Positions 44,629 to 54,290 of a stretch of DNA of 64,000 bases are shown here, one piece after another (the first letter of the stretch is position 1; every line of letters starts with the position of its first letter). This DNA is from CAYMEV01 sp964389675 [NCBI: uncultured Candidatus Sumerlaeota bacterium] (GTDB lineage: Bacteria > CAYMEV01), in contig CAYMEV010000005.1 in the NCBI GenBank assembly GCA_964389675.1, forward strand, positions 105,086 to 169,085, read 5' to 3'. The notes beneath the pieces are model-generated. The model made no database searches. It saw only the letters and a list, made by a program, of their open reading frames with translations, and was not told where the DNA came from. The translations under genes and the position numbers were made by a program.

Positions 44629-45612
44629 ATGAGCAGGAGAAACATGATCCTTTTTATAATGCTTATTGTATTTGCAGCCATCGCTGTGTGGATAGCTGAC
44701 CCTTTCAATACCGGCAGGACCAGGGATTCAGAAAGACTGATCTTTGAGGGGATTGATATTAAAAATGCTGACAGGATTGAAATAAACAGCAAAAGGAACA
44801 GCGTTGCCATCACTAAAACTGATGATCAAAGCTGGATTCTTCCTGAAAAAGAAGATTACCCGGCAGACATGGACTCAGTAAAGAGAATTCTGGAAAATCT
44901 TACAGAAATACCGATTGGAAGGGCTGTTACAAGCAATCTTAAAGATCTGGAGAAATATGGCCTGGATAAAGACAGCAAAACCTCTATCCGGGTCTATAAC
45001 AATGACAGAATGATATTGGGAATGGACATTGGCAAGAACGGCCCTGATCTTTTATCATCCTTCATCAGGGTAGAGGATGATGATCATATAAGGCTGGTAC
45101 CTGGAAATATAAAATATTTCTATGAGAAGCCTGTTTCTGATTGGAAAGACAGGATCGTTCTTGATTTGAGAGAATATGAACTCAGCAGCCTGGAGATAAT
45201 ATCAGATGATTATTCAGCAAAAATATTAATAGATGAGAGCCTTGGCTATACATCTGTTGAACCTGTTGCAGAAAAAGAGCTTAACAGGGAAGCGGTTTCA
45301 AAAATTATATCCAGCCTCAAACCCCTGAGGGCAGACGGGTTTTTAGAAGATGAAGAGAATTATGAGGAAATAGTGCTTTCAGAAAAAGAGCCTTTATATA
45401 CACTGAATGTATTTACTTCAGACAATGAAAAATTCAGTTTGTATATAATCGGAAGCAATGAACAAAAATCAAGGTTTTTTGTTACCAATCAGGAAAAATT
45501 CTATAAAAAGGTGATCTTTTCCGCTAAATTCGAAAGTATTTTCCCTGTATACGAAGACCTTTTCATTGATATTGACCCTGCTGAACAGAGCGATGCAGAA
45601 CAGGAAGGCTGA
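44629..45612 (+). CDS. DUF4340 membrane-anchored protein
   Basis: A 327-residue protein with an N-terminal membrane helix (about 5-24) and an extracytoplasmic domain of the DUF4340 type, with repeated beta-alpha units (NADRIEINSKRNSVAITKTD; WKDRIVLDLREYELSSLEI; EPLYTLNVFTSDNEKF). It completes the ATPase-permease-GldG-DUF4340 set, 16 bases after the GldG gene, and has AGGAGG upstream. The C-terminus is acidic. It probably assembles with the transporter in the periplasm. It converges with the outer-membrane protein gene after six bases. Confidence 0.82.
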   Translation: MSRRNMILFIMLIVFAAIAVWIADPFNTGRTRDSERLIFEGIDIKNADRIEINSKRNSVAITKTDDQSWILPEKEDYPADMDSVKRILENLTEIPIGRAVTSNLKDLEKYGLDKDSKTSIRVYNNDRMILGMDIGKNGPDLLSSFIRVEDDDHIRLVPGNIKYFYEKPVSDWKDRIVLDLREYELSSLEIISDDYSAKILIDESLGYTSVEPVAEKELNREAVSKIISSLKPLRADGFLEDEENYEEIVLSEKEPLYTLNVFTSDNEKFSLYIIGSNEQKSRFFVTNQEKFYKKVIFSAKFESIFPVYEDLFIDIDPAEQSDAEQEG

Positions 45613-45618
45613 CCGCTG

Positions 45619-48507
45619 CTATTTTAGGAATTTTATGAATACAAAGCTGAATTTATGGTTTCCTTCGCTGTTATCACTGTTAGGCTGATTAAAACCATAG
45701 CCGTAGTCTATATTGCAGACATAGGATTTCCATAAAATCAGGCTGAAACTGAAGCCTGCACCGTAATAAAGCCTATACTCATCGGAATATATATCAAAAA
45801 GATAGGATGAATCAACATAGAGTTTCCATTTCAGAGCATTAGCAATGTCAAATCCTGTAACTATGTTCAGTGAAAAAGCTTCATCCGTCTTTATTTTACC
45901 GGAAGAAAATCCGTGTATTCCTCCGGTTGCGCCTCCGATGTCAAGGAGATTATACCGGTCTGTATTTTCCAGTTTTTTATATGAGAGGCTGATGAGCGAA
46001 TTTATTCCCTTAATATCAAAATCCTTTTTAATATTTATGCTGTATGAGAACCAGTTTCTTTTCATACTGCCATAATATAGATTATCCATTTCCATGGAGG
46101 GTATCCCGAAATTACCTCCATCTGTCCTTAGATAATACTTAATTCCTGCAGATCCTGATAAACCGTAATATGACATCTGAAATTCAGAGGATTGGCTGAT
46201 GACAAAACCGCTGTCAGGAATCTCAAATTCCGGGTCTGTTTCTTCTGCAGCCTTAAAATCCTCATACCTCATCTGTGTAGAAAGATATAAATTAAGGTGG
46301 TTTGATAACCTTTTTGTAAGGCCAAAGTTTGCATTTACAGTATATATATCGGTATCAAGCTCTTCTTTATGCTCTCCGCGGTAATATACCTGGTCGGTGA
46401 AGGATACAATTGGAGCAACCAGATCAAAGCTCAGGCTTGAAAATGTATTATTAAATACCGGCTTGCCGGTGCTGACAGTCAAAACATTTATTGCCACAGC
46501 AGTAAAGATATTTAGATGATAGCCCTTCTCCATGAAATCATAATCAAAATAATTAATCCCTGCCAACGGGAGGAGAGGGTATTTTGACTCCAGATCCCCG
46601 ACCAGTCCGCCAGCCAGAAAAAGGAAATTCTTTTTTATTTTATCCTGCAGAATCCTGTTGCCCGTATCATCCTTTTTAAGCAGTTTTGGGCCATCCTCTG
46701 TCAACTGCATCATCGTTTCCCCGCTATTATAGGCAGCCTTTTTCTGCTCTTCGAAATCGCTGCAGTTAATTAATATCTCTTTATATTCTCTGGATTTATC
46801 TATAATAATATTTCTTCCTGCCATATTGATTACTTCATGAGTTCTTATCCTTTCAGGTATGATATAGCTTATTTCAGCTGTCCTTAAATAGCTGTAATCT
46901 TCAATCTGCTGACTGCTGACCAGCGGAGGCTGCAAGGCATTCTTAAAGTACTCAAGCCTTACCAGCTGGTAGTTGACAATGTCAATATACAGGTTCCCGT
47001 TAGGGAGGCTGCTGTCTTTCGGAGTAAAGAGCAATTTATAACAGTCCCTGTTATTTATCCTGTCCTGGCCAAGAAGGACATATTCATAAATGTCATCAAA
47101 ATTTATATCGGAAGGCTGGATATCAAGCTGTCCGGAACCTATAAAAGGAATTTCAGGAAAACCCTGCCTTGACCATTTACTTCCATTCAGGAAGATAGCT
47201 TCTTCTTTCCACTCAATCGGTTCTCCCTTTTTATAGAAGTATTTATCCTCTGTCCTGACTTCAATCTTGTCTTCAAAGGCAGGAGTAGAAAAATAATAAA
47301 AGGTAGTTCCATATGCAATGTAATTTGACAGCATAGTGTCAGAAATAACCTTTTTAGGGTAAAAAGCAGCAAGAATATCCTCTGCAGTAATTATTTTTTC
47401 CTTTTTTATATTCACTTCTTCAGACACAGTATTTGAGCTTTTGAGTGAATAGGGGATATATTTAAGCACCACGGTATTTCCGCCTTTTTCAAGATTAAGG
47501 AAATGAGCGGAGTTTTTTGACCTGAACAACCTGTATGAAAGCTCATTTTTTTCAATACTGTCCCCGGTTATTATATACATCAGAGGATCATCAATATCCA
47601 TTGAACTCATGGATATTTCATCACCAGGACCTTGACCGGTGCGCAGGTCTGCCTGAAATATTAAAGTCTGCATGAGCTCCCTTGAATTGAAAAATGAATA
47701 AAATGGCAACGGGGTATCCTTAGCCTGTAAAAGGTCATAATCATTTGATTCAGGGTACATTTCATTGTCAAAAATCTGACTGCAAACTGAAAATATATCC
47801 AGGGGCCTGATAATATCAAGGTGTATAAAACCGCCTGCAATCCCTTTGGAAAGCAATTCTGAATGCTTTAATACCATTTTGTCCAGCAAATTTTCTGAAT
47901 CCCTGTAGTAAAATGCTTTTGATGGGATCATTCCTTTCAGCCTGTCAATCCTTTTAATATCCACAGCAGCAGCATTTAAGATAAAGAAGTCTACATGGAA
48001 CAGGATATTGTAATTAATAAGGCTCTCTATGCCTGAATCATCAATATTATCAAGGCATAGTCCGCTGACCCTGTTTATATCCTTATCCTCAACAATCGAG
48101 GAAAGGGTTTTAGTGATAAAGGCTATCTCCTTCGGGTTGCCTGAGCCAAAACATAATATTATCCCATAGAGATTGGAAAGTTCTGATATATTTATCATCT
48201 TTTTCTGAATTTCTTCAATATTCTCAATTACTGATCCGCTGCTGTCTATCTCAAGAAAAATTATAATATTCTCAGAATTGATATTTTTTATTGATATAAA
48301 AGGATCATCGAGAGCCTGAAGGGCATCAGCCTTTATTGAAACTCCAGAAATTTTCATTTTTAAATCAGTAATATTCATATCAGGCCTATTAAAAGCATCC
48401 ATGGGGTAAACGGGAACAATTTGATTTACCAGATTGTTATCATCAGAGAAGATTGCCAAGGCCGTTATAAGGATAATAATTATAATAAAAAGGATTTTAG
48501 CTTGCAT
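45619..48507 (-). CDS. Three-part exported protein with C-terminal beta-barrel
   Basis: A 962-residue protein with a signal peptide (about 1-21). Three regions can be seen. About 60-260 alternates beta strands and helices, perhaps a TIM-barrel-like fold (IIIFLEIDSSGSV, GLCLDNIDDSGI). About 380-620 resembles the LolA/outer-membrane-lipoprotein-sorting fold (YVLLGQDRINNRDCYKLLF, LYIDIVNYQLVRLEYF). About 640-962 alternates aromatic amphipathic strands and ends in KFSFVFIKFLK, as expected for an outer-membrane barrel; the GINYFDYDF stretch recalls BamA/Omp85-like families. I recognise no named family for the whole protein. It is a single gene between the Gld-type ABC set and an OsmC gene. Confidence 0.65.
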   Translation of the reverse strand: MQAKILFIIIIILITALAIFSDDNNLVNQIVPVYPMDAFNRPDMNITDLKMKISGVSIKADALQALDDPFISIKNINSENIIIFLEIDSSGSVIENIEEIQKKMINISELSNLYGIILCFGSGNPKEIAFITKTLSSIVEDKDINRVSGLCLDNIDDSGIESLINYNILFHVDFFILNAAAVDIKRIDRLKGMIPSKAFYYRDSENLLDKMVLKHSELLSKGIAGGFIHLDIIRPLDIFSVCSQIFDNEMYPESNDYDLLQAKDTPLPFYSFFNSRELMQTLIFQADLRTGQGPGDEISMSSMDIDDPLMYIITGDSIEKNELSYRLFRSKNSAHFLNLEKGGNTVVLKYIPYSLKSSNTVSEEVNIKKEKIITAEDILAAFYPKKVISDTMLSNYIAYGTTFYYFSTPAFEDKIEVRTEDKYFYKKGEPIEWKEEAIFLNGSKWSRQGFPEIPFIGSGQLDIQPSDINFDDIYEYVLLGQDRINNRDCYKLLFTPKDSSLPNGNLYIDIVNYQLVRLEYFKNALQPPLVSSQQIEDYSYLRTAEISYIIPERIRTHEVINMAGRNIIIDKSREYKEILINCSDFEEQKKAAYNSGETMMQLTEDGPKLLKKDDTGNRILQDKIKKNFLFLAGGLVGDLESKYPLLPLAGINYFDYDFMEKGYHLNIFTAVAINVLTVSTGKPVFNNTFSSLSFDLVAPIVSFTDQVYYRGEHKEELDTDIYTVNANFGLTKRLSNHLNLYLSTQMRYEDFKAAEETDPEFEIPDSGFVISQSSEFQMSYYGLSGSAGIKYYLRTDGGNFGIPSMEMDNLYYGSMKRNWFSYSINIKKDFDIKGINSLISLSYKKLENTDRYNLLDIGGATGGIHGFSSGKIKTDEAFSLNIVTGFDIANALKWKLYVDSSYLFDIYSDEYRLYYGAGFSFSLILWKSYVCNIDYGYGFNQPNSDNSEGNHKFSFVFIKFLK

Positions 48508-48608
48508 ATTTCACGATCCTATAATTTTCTAGACAATATATTCTTTTTGTTGATTTTCAAGAAATATAATTTAAGATTCAATATAATTAGTCAAAGGAGC
48601 ATATAGAT

Positions 48609-49034
48609 ATGAAGGTTAATGTAAATTTGAAGAAAGACATGGTTTTTGAGGGTATTGACAGCAAAGGACTGAATATTACCATGGATGCTTCGCCTGAAGC
48701 ATTCGGGCAGAATGCGGGCCCTCCACCCATGAAGGTCGTGCTTATGGCATTGGGAGGCTGTACATCCATGGATGTCATGTTCATCTTAAGGAAGATCAGA
48801 GACAGGGTTGAGCGTTACAATCTTGAAATAACAGCAAATAATAATCCCAAGCATCCAAAAGTGTTTACAGCGATCCATCTCATTTATAATTTCTGGGGGA
48901 AAGAACTTCCCTCAGCTGAAGTAAAAAAAGCTGTGCAGCTCTCTCTGGAGAGATACTGCCCTGTTAATGCAATGCTGTCAAAAACTGCCGAAATTACGCA
49001 TGAAATCAGGATAAATGATGAAACTTGTATATAA
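48609..49034 (+). CDS. OsmC-family protein
   Basis: A 141-residue OsmC/Ohr-type protein with the two conserved Cys, C51 (LGGCTSMDVMFIL) and C117 (LERYCPVNAM), which in this family reduce organic peroxides with dithiol partners. The QNAGPPPMKVVLMALGG segment is typical of the YhfA/OsmC branch. AAAGGAG lies about nine bases before the ATG. The following gene starts inside its 3' end. Confidence 0.92.
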   Translation: MKVNVNLKKDMVFEGIDSKGLNITMDASPEAFGQNAGPPPMKVVLMALGGCTSMDVMFILRKIRDRVERYNLEITANNNPKHPKVFTAIHLIYNFWGKELPSAEVKKAVQLSLERYCPVNAMLSKTAEITHEIRINDETCI

Positions 49035-49962
49035 GCTTTCAATATTCGGGACAATAACCGTCATCATCATTTTTATTTCCTTCTTTTTATATAATAACAG
49101 AACAATTGAAGCAGATTTTTCTACAGAGATCGTAGATATCTCATATTTTGACGGTATCGAGGAAGACATTATCTTTCAGTCAAATATGACCGGAAATTTT
49201 CAGATCTATAGTATAAAGCCCTCAGGCAAGGAACTAACAAGATTGACCGATAATGAATTTTCCGATGAATATCCTGTATTCTCTCCGGACAGAAGCCTTA
49301 TTGCATTTCACAGGATTAATCATAAGGAGGACACTTCAAATATCATCGTTCTTCACCTTAACAGCGGAAAAGAGATCGCTGTCACCAGGGGAGATAACAA
49401 ATTCTATGATCCCTCATTTCTTGACAACTATACAGTCGGTTTTGATTGCGGCAGAAAAATGCAGATATATAAGTCAGATGTAAACAGCCATAATATTATA
49501 CAGCTTACTGATCTTTCAGGCAGAAACATTCTGCCCAATTTCAGCCCCGACAAAAAATTCATGGCTTTTACCAGAAGCCCCATGCTCGGCTGGAATGTTT
49601 ACATAATGGACCTTAATGATAAAAGTATTGAGAAGATTACAGACGGATTTGGCGCATGCAGGCCGCATTTCCATAAGAACAGCAGGACAGTGGCTTATGT
49701 TTCGGAAGAAGGTGACAGCAAAACGGAGTTATGGAAGATTGATACAGATGGCTCCAATAAAAAACGTATCACTAATTTACCTCAGACATATGATTACTAC
49801 CCCTCATTTTCACCCGATGGAAAATATATCGTGTTTGCCAGGGTTGAAGATGATAAAACTAACGGCAACTGGGATCTATGGATTATCACAGCCGATGGGA
49901 AAAAGGCTGCACAGCTGACCACATCCCTGTCACAGGAAAAATACCCGTGCTGGTCAAGATAA
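49015..49962 (+). CDS. TolB-like beta-propeller protein, membrane anchored
   Basis: A 315-residue protein with an N-terminal membrane helix or uncleaved signal (about 8-26) and five to six WD40-like PD40 repeats outside the membrane, each with the S-x-D-x-x-x-I-A/V-F pattern (FSPDRSLIAFHR, FSPDKKFMAFTR, FSPDGKYIVFAR). TolB-like propellers bind proteins in the periplasm. It lacks the N-terminal TolB domain and no pal or tolA gene is near, so it is probably not TolB itself. Either ATG at 49015 or 49018 may be used. It overlaps the OsmC gene by 20 bases. Confidence 0.82.
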   Translation: MMKLVYKLSIFGTITVIIIFISFFLYNNRTIEADFSTEIVDISYFDGIEEDIIFQSNMTGNFQIYSIKPSGKELTRLTDNEFSDEYPVFSPDRSLIAFHRINHKEDTSNIIVLHLNSGKEIAVTRGDNKFYDPSFLDNYTVGFDCGRKMQIYKSDVNSHNIIQLTDLSGRNILPNFSPDKKFMAFTRSPMLGWNVYIMDLNDKSIEKITDGFGACRPHFHKNSRTVAYVSEEGDSKTELWKIDTDGSNKKRITNLPQTYDYYPSFSPDGKYIVFARVEDDKTNGNWDLWIITADGKKAAQLTTSLSQEKYPCWSR

Positions 49963-49974
49963 AATTTATATGGT

Positions 49975-52900
49975 ATGACTGAATCAAAACCTGATAAAGT
50001 TTTATTAATCATTTTCCTCTTATTCGTTCTTGCCTTAACTCTAAGCTATAATCTCGAATACAGAAGATATATACCATATATATTCAGTGATGAGGCAGTC
50101 TATATTATGATGGCGCAAAGCCTTGCCTATGATAGAGACCTGCTGTACGAAAGAAAGGATCTTGAACGCTTTTACAGGTCAGGATATTCCAATGGCCCCC
50201 AGGGGGTTTTTCTGACCAAAAGGCTTGATCATCCTGTGAATGCTGATATAAGCACCGATTATGATAATAGAAGGATATTCTTTGCTTCCTTTTCAGCCAG
50301 GGATCAATTCCTGAATACTCCGGAGTATTTCCTGAAAAGGGCAGAAGAACATGGAATTGAACTGAGCAATATTAGTAGTGATAGCGAAAGCAGTGAAGAA
50401 GGTGAATTCAGGCAAAAAAACTGCATTGTCAGTGATAGTATCTACTATTCCAAATTTCTGGTCTATCCCGTTTTTGTTTCTATTTTTGTATTTATTTTCG
50501 GGGATAAGGGGTTTATGCTTTTTAATTTCATCCTGTTTTTCCTCATTATTTTAATGGGCTACAAATACCTTAAGAAATACAATACAAACCAGAATGCATT
50601 GCTCTATGTCCTTCTGTTTTTTCTTGTATCCGCTTCTGCTGTTTATACACTGTGGATCACTCCCGAAATTTTCAATATGTTTATGGTAACAGCAGGTTTT
50701 TTCTTCTTCTCCAGGTATATAGACAGAAACCGGCTTCTGATAATTTTAATATCCACAGTCTGTTTCGCTGTTGCAGCTGCTTCAAAGATCCCCAGTTCAA
50801 TATTTATGCTGTCGCTGGGTTTTTTCCTTCTGTCAAAAAAAAGAATCAAGACTATTTTTCTGCTTATACTGGTCTTTTCAACCGTTTTTTTATCATTCTA
50901 CGGAATTCAGTATATATTAACCGGCAATTATAACGCATACTGGGGTGACAGAAAGACTTTCTACTGGAATTTCCCTTTGCAGGAAGAAGGATATACGAAC
51001 TGGGACAAGGGAGTACGCCTATCCAATGAGGATTATTTCGAAAAATCCTTTTACTTCAGCCCCAGGGTTACTATTCTTAATGTTTTTTACTATGTTTTTG
51101 GAAGATTTACGGGGATATTCCCTTATTTTATATTCAGCCTCGTCTCTGTTTTCCTCTTTATCTTTGATTCCGAGAAGAGGCATAGAATATTTATTTTTTT
51201 ATCCATAATAATTTGTATCATGTCATATATAATCATGGCCCCTGATAACTACCAGGGCGGGGGAGGAGCAGTAGGGAACAGGTTCTTCATAGGTATATTC
51301 CCGGCATTCCTTTTCATAGTAAGAAGAATAAAGTCTTTCATGATCCCTGTACTTTTCGGCATTATCGGATTATCATTTGTGGGAGTCATACTCATAAATC
51401 CGTTTGCTGTATCATATACTCCTTATATTCATGCTTTATCCCCGGCATACAGGCTTCTTCCGGTTGAATACACCCTGCTTAATACATTGCCCACACTAAT
51501 TAATAATCACACCATGGTTATGAGAAAGGATGATGATATCTGGTACAGGATCCATCAATTCGATGAAAACAGCCTTAGCAGGGAGTATGGGTGCTTCTGG
51601 CAGAAAGGGAATGATAAATCTGAATTTGCAGTAAGAATAATGGATGAAAAGAGGCTTGAATATGGTGTATTGACCATATTCAACGGCTATAAAATTAATA
51701 ATATCAGGCTGAAACTGCCTTCATCAAAGATAAAAGAAAACCTGTTCCCGGGTGAATCAAGAAAAATCCTTTTCAGGCTGGATAAATCCTATCCATATTT
51801 TCAGACCAGGGTATATCCCTTTACCTTTTCATCCAGCCAGGGTTTTATTCCGGTCTTCCATGGCCTGAACCTCGGGAAATTGAACACTGCTGATCTGGGG
51901 TTTCTATATACTTTCAACTTCAATGACTTTGAGGTTGCACAGGCTTTATTCCTGGACAATGAAAATGCTGAATCAAAGGCCTATGCAGAAAGGGCCTTTA
52001 TGAAGAACCCTGAGGACATAGCAGTGCAGAACCTTCTTTTAAGGATAGACCAGGATGCTGATCTTGATATGGATATACAGGCAGGATTTGCTTACTTTTT
52101 CAAAACCTACAGTGAATCTATTTCTCCAGAACCAGCCCCAGACACCGGAGCAACCATTATTGATTACGCATATACTGATTTTGAGACACTGATAAGCGAT
52201 CTTGGCATTTCATTTCCGGTGAATAACCTTGAAGCCAGCACTGAGCTGAAAAATACTGATAATATTCTGGATTTAAGCTGTGAAAAACCATTTTCTGTGC
52301 AGACCCCCAGGAAGATTCTGCCAAAAGGGAAGTACAGGGCGATTTTCGAGATAATACCCTTTAGTGATCGCAAAAATCTGCTCTTCATCATGGATGCAAA
52401 CTCAAGGATAAATACAGTTTATAACAGCCATATGATCCAGAAAGGTAATGATTATAATATATACAGCCTTGATCTCGACCTGCATCTGCAGGATTCTGTA
52501 TCATTCCGCCTTACTTCATTCGAAACATCAGGCTATTACCTGAATTCCATAACCATTATACCGCTGGAACCAGTAGAATATTTTGTAAATTATCTTAATC
52601 GAAGAGAAATAGACAGCTTTGAACCTTCACTGAAGGGCATAGGGATGTCTGCAGAAATGCTGAATTATAAATATTTAGGCAGTAAATACAGGCTGATCCT
52701 GGAAGATTATTTCAGTGATTTTAATAAAAAACCAGAGAAAAATTACAGCTGTCAGAGTATCTCAAATCATTTCATCGATTTAGAAATATATGATGTTGAA
52801 GCAAAAGACGGGACCCTTCTCTTTAAATCATCATTCTGCCTGAAAAAGCAGATAAATCACAATGTTTTATTAAATATTGAGATTATTGAAAAGCATTCAT

Positions 52901-53091
52901 TTATTAAAAATATGCTCAGGGCTTTAAGGCTGAAGGATAAACTTTTTGTCATATCAATCCCGCTATCGGACAAAAACATCCCGTCTTTTCTCCTGCCTGC
53001 GGATTATCTGATAAGAAACACCTATAAGCTTCAAATCCCTGACAGATTTGATTCTGAGAACTATAAGATTGTATTCAGAATCCAGCAATGA
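49975..53091 (+). CDS. GT-C-type membrane glycosyltransferase with large C-terminal part
   Basis: A 1038-residue protein. The N-terminal 490 residues hold about ten membrane helices, with an early loop DEAVYIMMAQSLAYDRD near 40-56 whose Asp-Glu is the position of the catalytic acid in ArnT/PMT-type GT-C enzymes that use polyprenyl-phosphate sugars. The C-terminal 540 residues are extracytoplasmic and include two beta-rich segments, and a TPR-like stretch (KAYAERAFMKNPEDIAVQNLLLRID). The acceptor, perhaps an envelope glycan or protein, is unknown. The ATG has no clear ribosome site, but it follows the previous gene by 12 bases. Confidence 0.75.
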   Translation: MTESKPDKVLLIIFLLFVLALTLSYNLEYRRYIPYIFSDEAVYIMMAQSLAYDRDLLYERKDLERFYRSGYSNGPQGVFLTKRLDHPVNADISTDYDNRRIFFASFSARDQFLNTPEYFLKRAEEHGIELSNISSDSESSEEGEFRQKNCIVSDSIYYSKFLVYPVFVSIFVFIFGDKGFMLFNFILFFLIILMGYKYLKKYNTNQNALLYVLLFFLVSASAVYTLWITPEIFNMFMVTAGFFFFSRYIDRNRLLIILISTVCFAVAAASKIPSSIFMLSLGFFLLSKKRIKTIFLLILVFSTVFLSFYGIQYILTGNYNAYWGDRKTFYWNFPLQEEGYTNWDKGVRLSNEDYFEKSFYFSPRVTILNVFYYVFGRFTGIFPYFIFSLVSVFLFIFDSEKRHRIFIFLSIIICIMSYIIMAPDNYQGGGGAVGNRFFIGIFPAFLFIVRRIKSFMIPVLFGIIGLSFVGVILINPFAVSYTPYIHALSPAYRLLPVEYTLLNTLPTLINNHTMVMRKDDDIWYRIHQFDENSLSREYGCFWQKGNDKSEFAVRIMDEKRLEYGVLTIFNGYKINNIRLKLPSSKIKENLFPGESRKILFRLDKSYPYFQTRVYPFTFSSSQGFIPVFHGLNLGKLNTADLGFLYTFNFNDFEVAQALFLDNENAESKAYAERAFMKNPEDIAVQNLLLRIDQDADLDMDIQAGFAYFFKTYSESISPEPAPDTGATIIDYAYTDFETLISDLGISFPVNNLEASTELKNTDNILDLSCEKPFSVQTPRKILPKGKYRAIFEIIPFSDRKNLLFIMDANSRINTVYNSHMIQKGNDYNIYSLDLDLHLQDSVSFRLTSFETSGYYLNSITIIPLEPVEYFVNYLNRREIDSFEPSLKGIGMSAEMLNYKYLGSKYRLILEDYFSDFNKKPEKNYSCQSISNHFIDLEIYDVEAKDGTLLFKSSFCLKKQINHNVLLNIEIIEKHSFIKNMLRALRLKDKLFVISIPLSDKNIPSFLLPADYLIRNTYKLQIPDRFDSENYKIVFRIQQ

Positions 53092-53128
53092 AATCGGATA
53101 ATAACTGGATTAACAGCCTCAGAATAAT

Positions 53129-54145
53129 CTATGCCTTCAGTATATCCCTTATCTCTCTGCCTGTAAATACGCCTTTTTCTGTTATAAATGCGGATATAAG
53201 GTTATGCGGAGTTATATCAAACGAAGGATTTTCAGCATCTATATATTCCGGGATAATGCGATATTCCTGAGCTTTTCTTATTTCATCCTTATCCCTCTCT
53301 TCAATGACTATCATATTTCCTTCGGAAATCTCTGGATCAAAAGTGGATATAGGGGCTGCGACATAAAAGGGGACATTATGGAACCTGCAGTTTATCGCCA
53401 GAAGATAAGTGCCAATTTTGTTGGCAGTATCACCGTTCATGGCTATCCTGTCAGCTCCGACCACTGCACAGCTTATCCTGTGCTTTTTCATTATGTACGC
53501 AGAGCTTGAATCTGTAATAACCTTAACAGGGATCTTATCCTGGTTCAGCTCCCATGCTGTAAGCCTTGAACCCTGTAAATAAGGCCTTGTCTCATCTGCA
53601 TAAACCATCTCGACCTTTCCTCTCTGGAATGCACTTCTTATTACCCCCAGGGCTGTTCCCCATCCGCATGTAGCCAGCGCCCCTGCATTACAATGAGTAA
53701 TAATTTTTGATCCCGGTTCAATAAGGCTCTGTCCATATTCACCTATCTTTTTGTTTATTGCGATATCATCTGAATACATCCTTTCAGCATTTCTGAAAAG
53801 AATTTCAAATATCTCTTCCACCTTGTCTGTTTTCAGGGACTTATACCTTCGTTCCTGCATATTTAAAGCCCAGGAGAGATTGACAGCGGTTGGACGCGCG
53901 CTTATAAGATATTCTTTAGCCAGCCCAAAATCCCTGGCACTAAATCTGTTTTTGCCCCTTAAAGCGAATGTAATTCCGAAAGAGGCCGTTACGCCGATTG
54001 CAGGGGCTCCTCTGACGATCATGTCCCTTATGGCACTATGGGCATCCTCAACTGTTCTTATATCAATGTATTCAGTATGAAACGGAAGTCTTCTCTGATC
54101 AAGAAGCTGTATAAAATCATGATTGACCCTTATTGTTTCCAGCAT
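53129..54145 (-). CDS. mtnA: S-methyl-5-thioribose-1-phosphate isomerase
   Basis: Isomerises methylthioribose-1-phosphate to the ribulose form in methionine salvage. A 338-residue protein with the family stretches IRGAPAIGVTASFG, RPTAVNLSWAL, the catalytic Cys in THCNAGALAT, VYADETRPYLQGSRLT and the catalytic Asp in VVGADRIAMNGD. The eIF2B-like alpha/beta fold is full length. No other salvage gene is beside it. It diverges from the response regulator at 54291 across a 145-base gap. Confidence 0.95.
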   Translation of the reverse strand: MLETIRVNHDFIQLLDQRRLPFHTEYIDIRTVEDAHSAIRDMIVRGAPAIGVTASFGITFALRGKNRFSARDFGLAKEYLISARPTAVNLSWALNMQERRYKSLKTDKVEEIFEILFRNAERMYSDDIAINKKIGEYGQSLIEPGSKIITHCNAGALATCGWGTALGVIRSAFQRGKVEMVYADETRPYLQGSRLTAWELNQDKIPVKVITDSSSAYIMKKHRISCAVVGADRIAMNGDTANKIGTYLLAINCRFHNVPFYVAAPISTFDPEISEGNMIVIEERDKDEIRKAQEYRIIPEYIDAENPSFDITPHNLISAFITEKGVFTGREIRDILKA

Positions 54146-54222
54146 TGAAAATTCTCCTTGGATTTCTTAATTTCGATAGCATAAATATTTATATCTCAGA
54201 TTATTATTATGACCAAAAAAAT

Positions 54223-54253
54223 TTGACATTTTTCAATAATGTGCAAACATTAT
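54223..54253 (+). promoter_or_regulatory. Promoter-like sequence with inverted repeat before the response regulator
   Basis: A perfect TTGACA (54223-54228) is followed by CATTAT (54248-54253) after 19 bases, a long spacer. Between them and overlapping the -10 is a perfect 7-base inverted repeat, ATAATGT-GCAA-ACATTAT (54236-54253). It could be an operator for the response-regulator gene or for divergent mtnA. Confidence 0.35.
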
Positions 54254-54290
54254 ACCTAGGAATATAATTTTAGGAATGGGATTTAATCAG

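Noticed and set aside
48565-48587. Two TATAAT hexamers upstream of the OsmC gene
   Set aside because: Neither has a recognisable -35 at 15-19 bases in this AT-rich gap.
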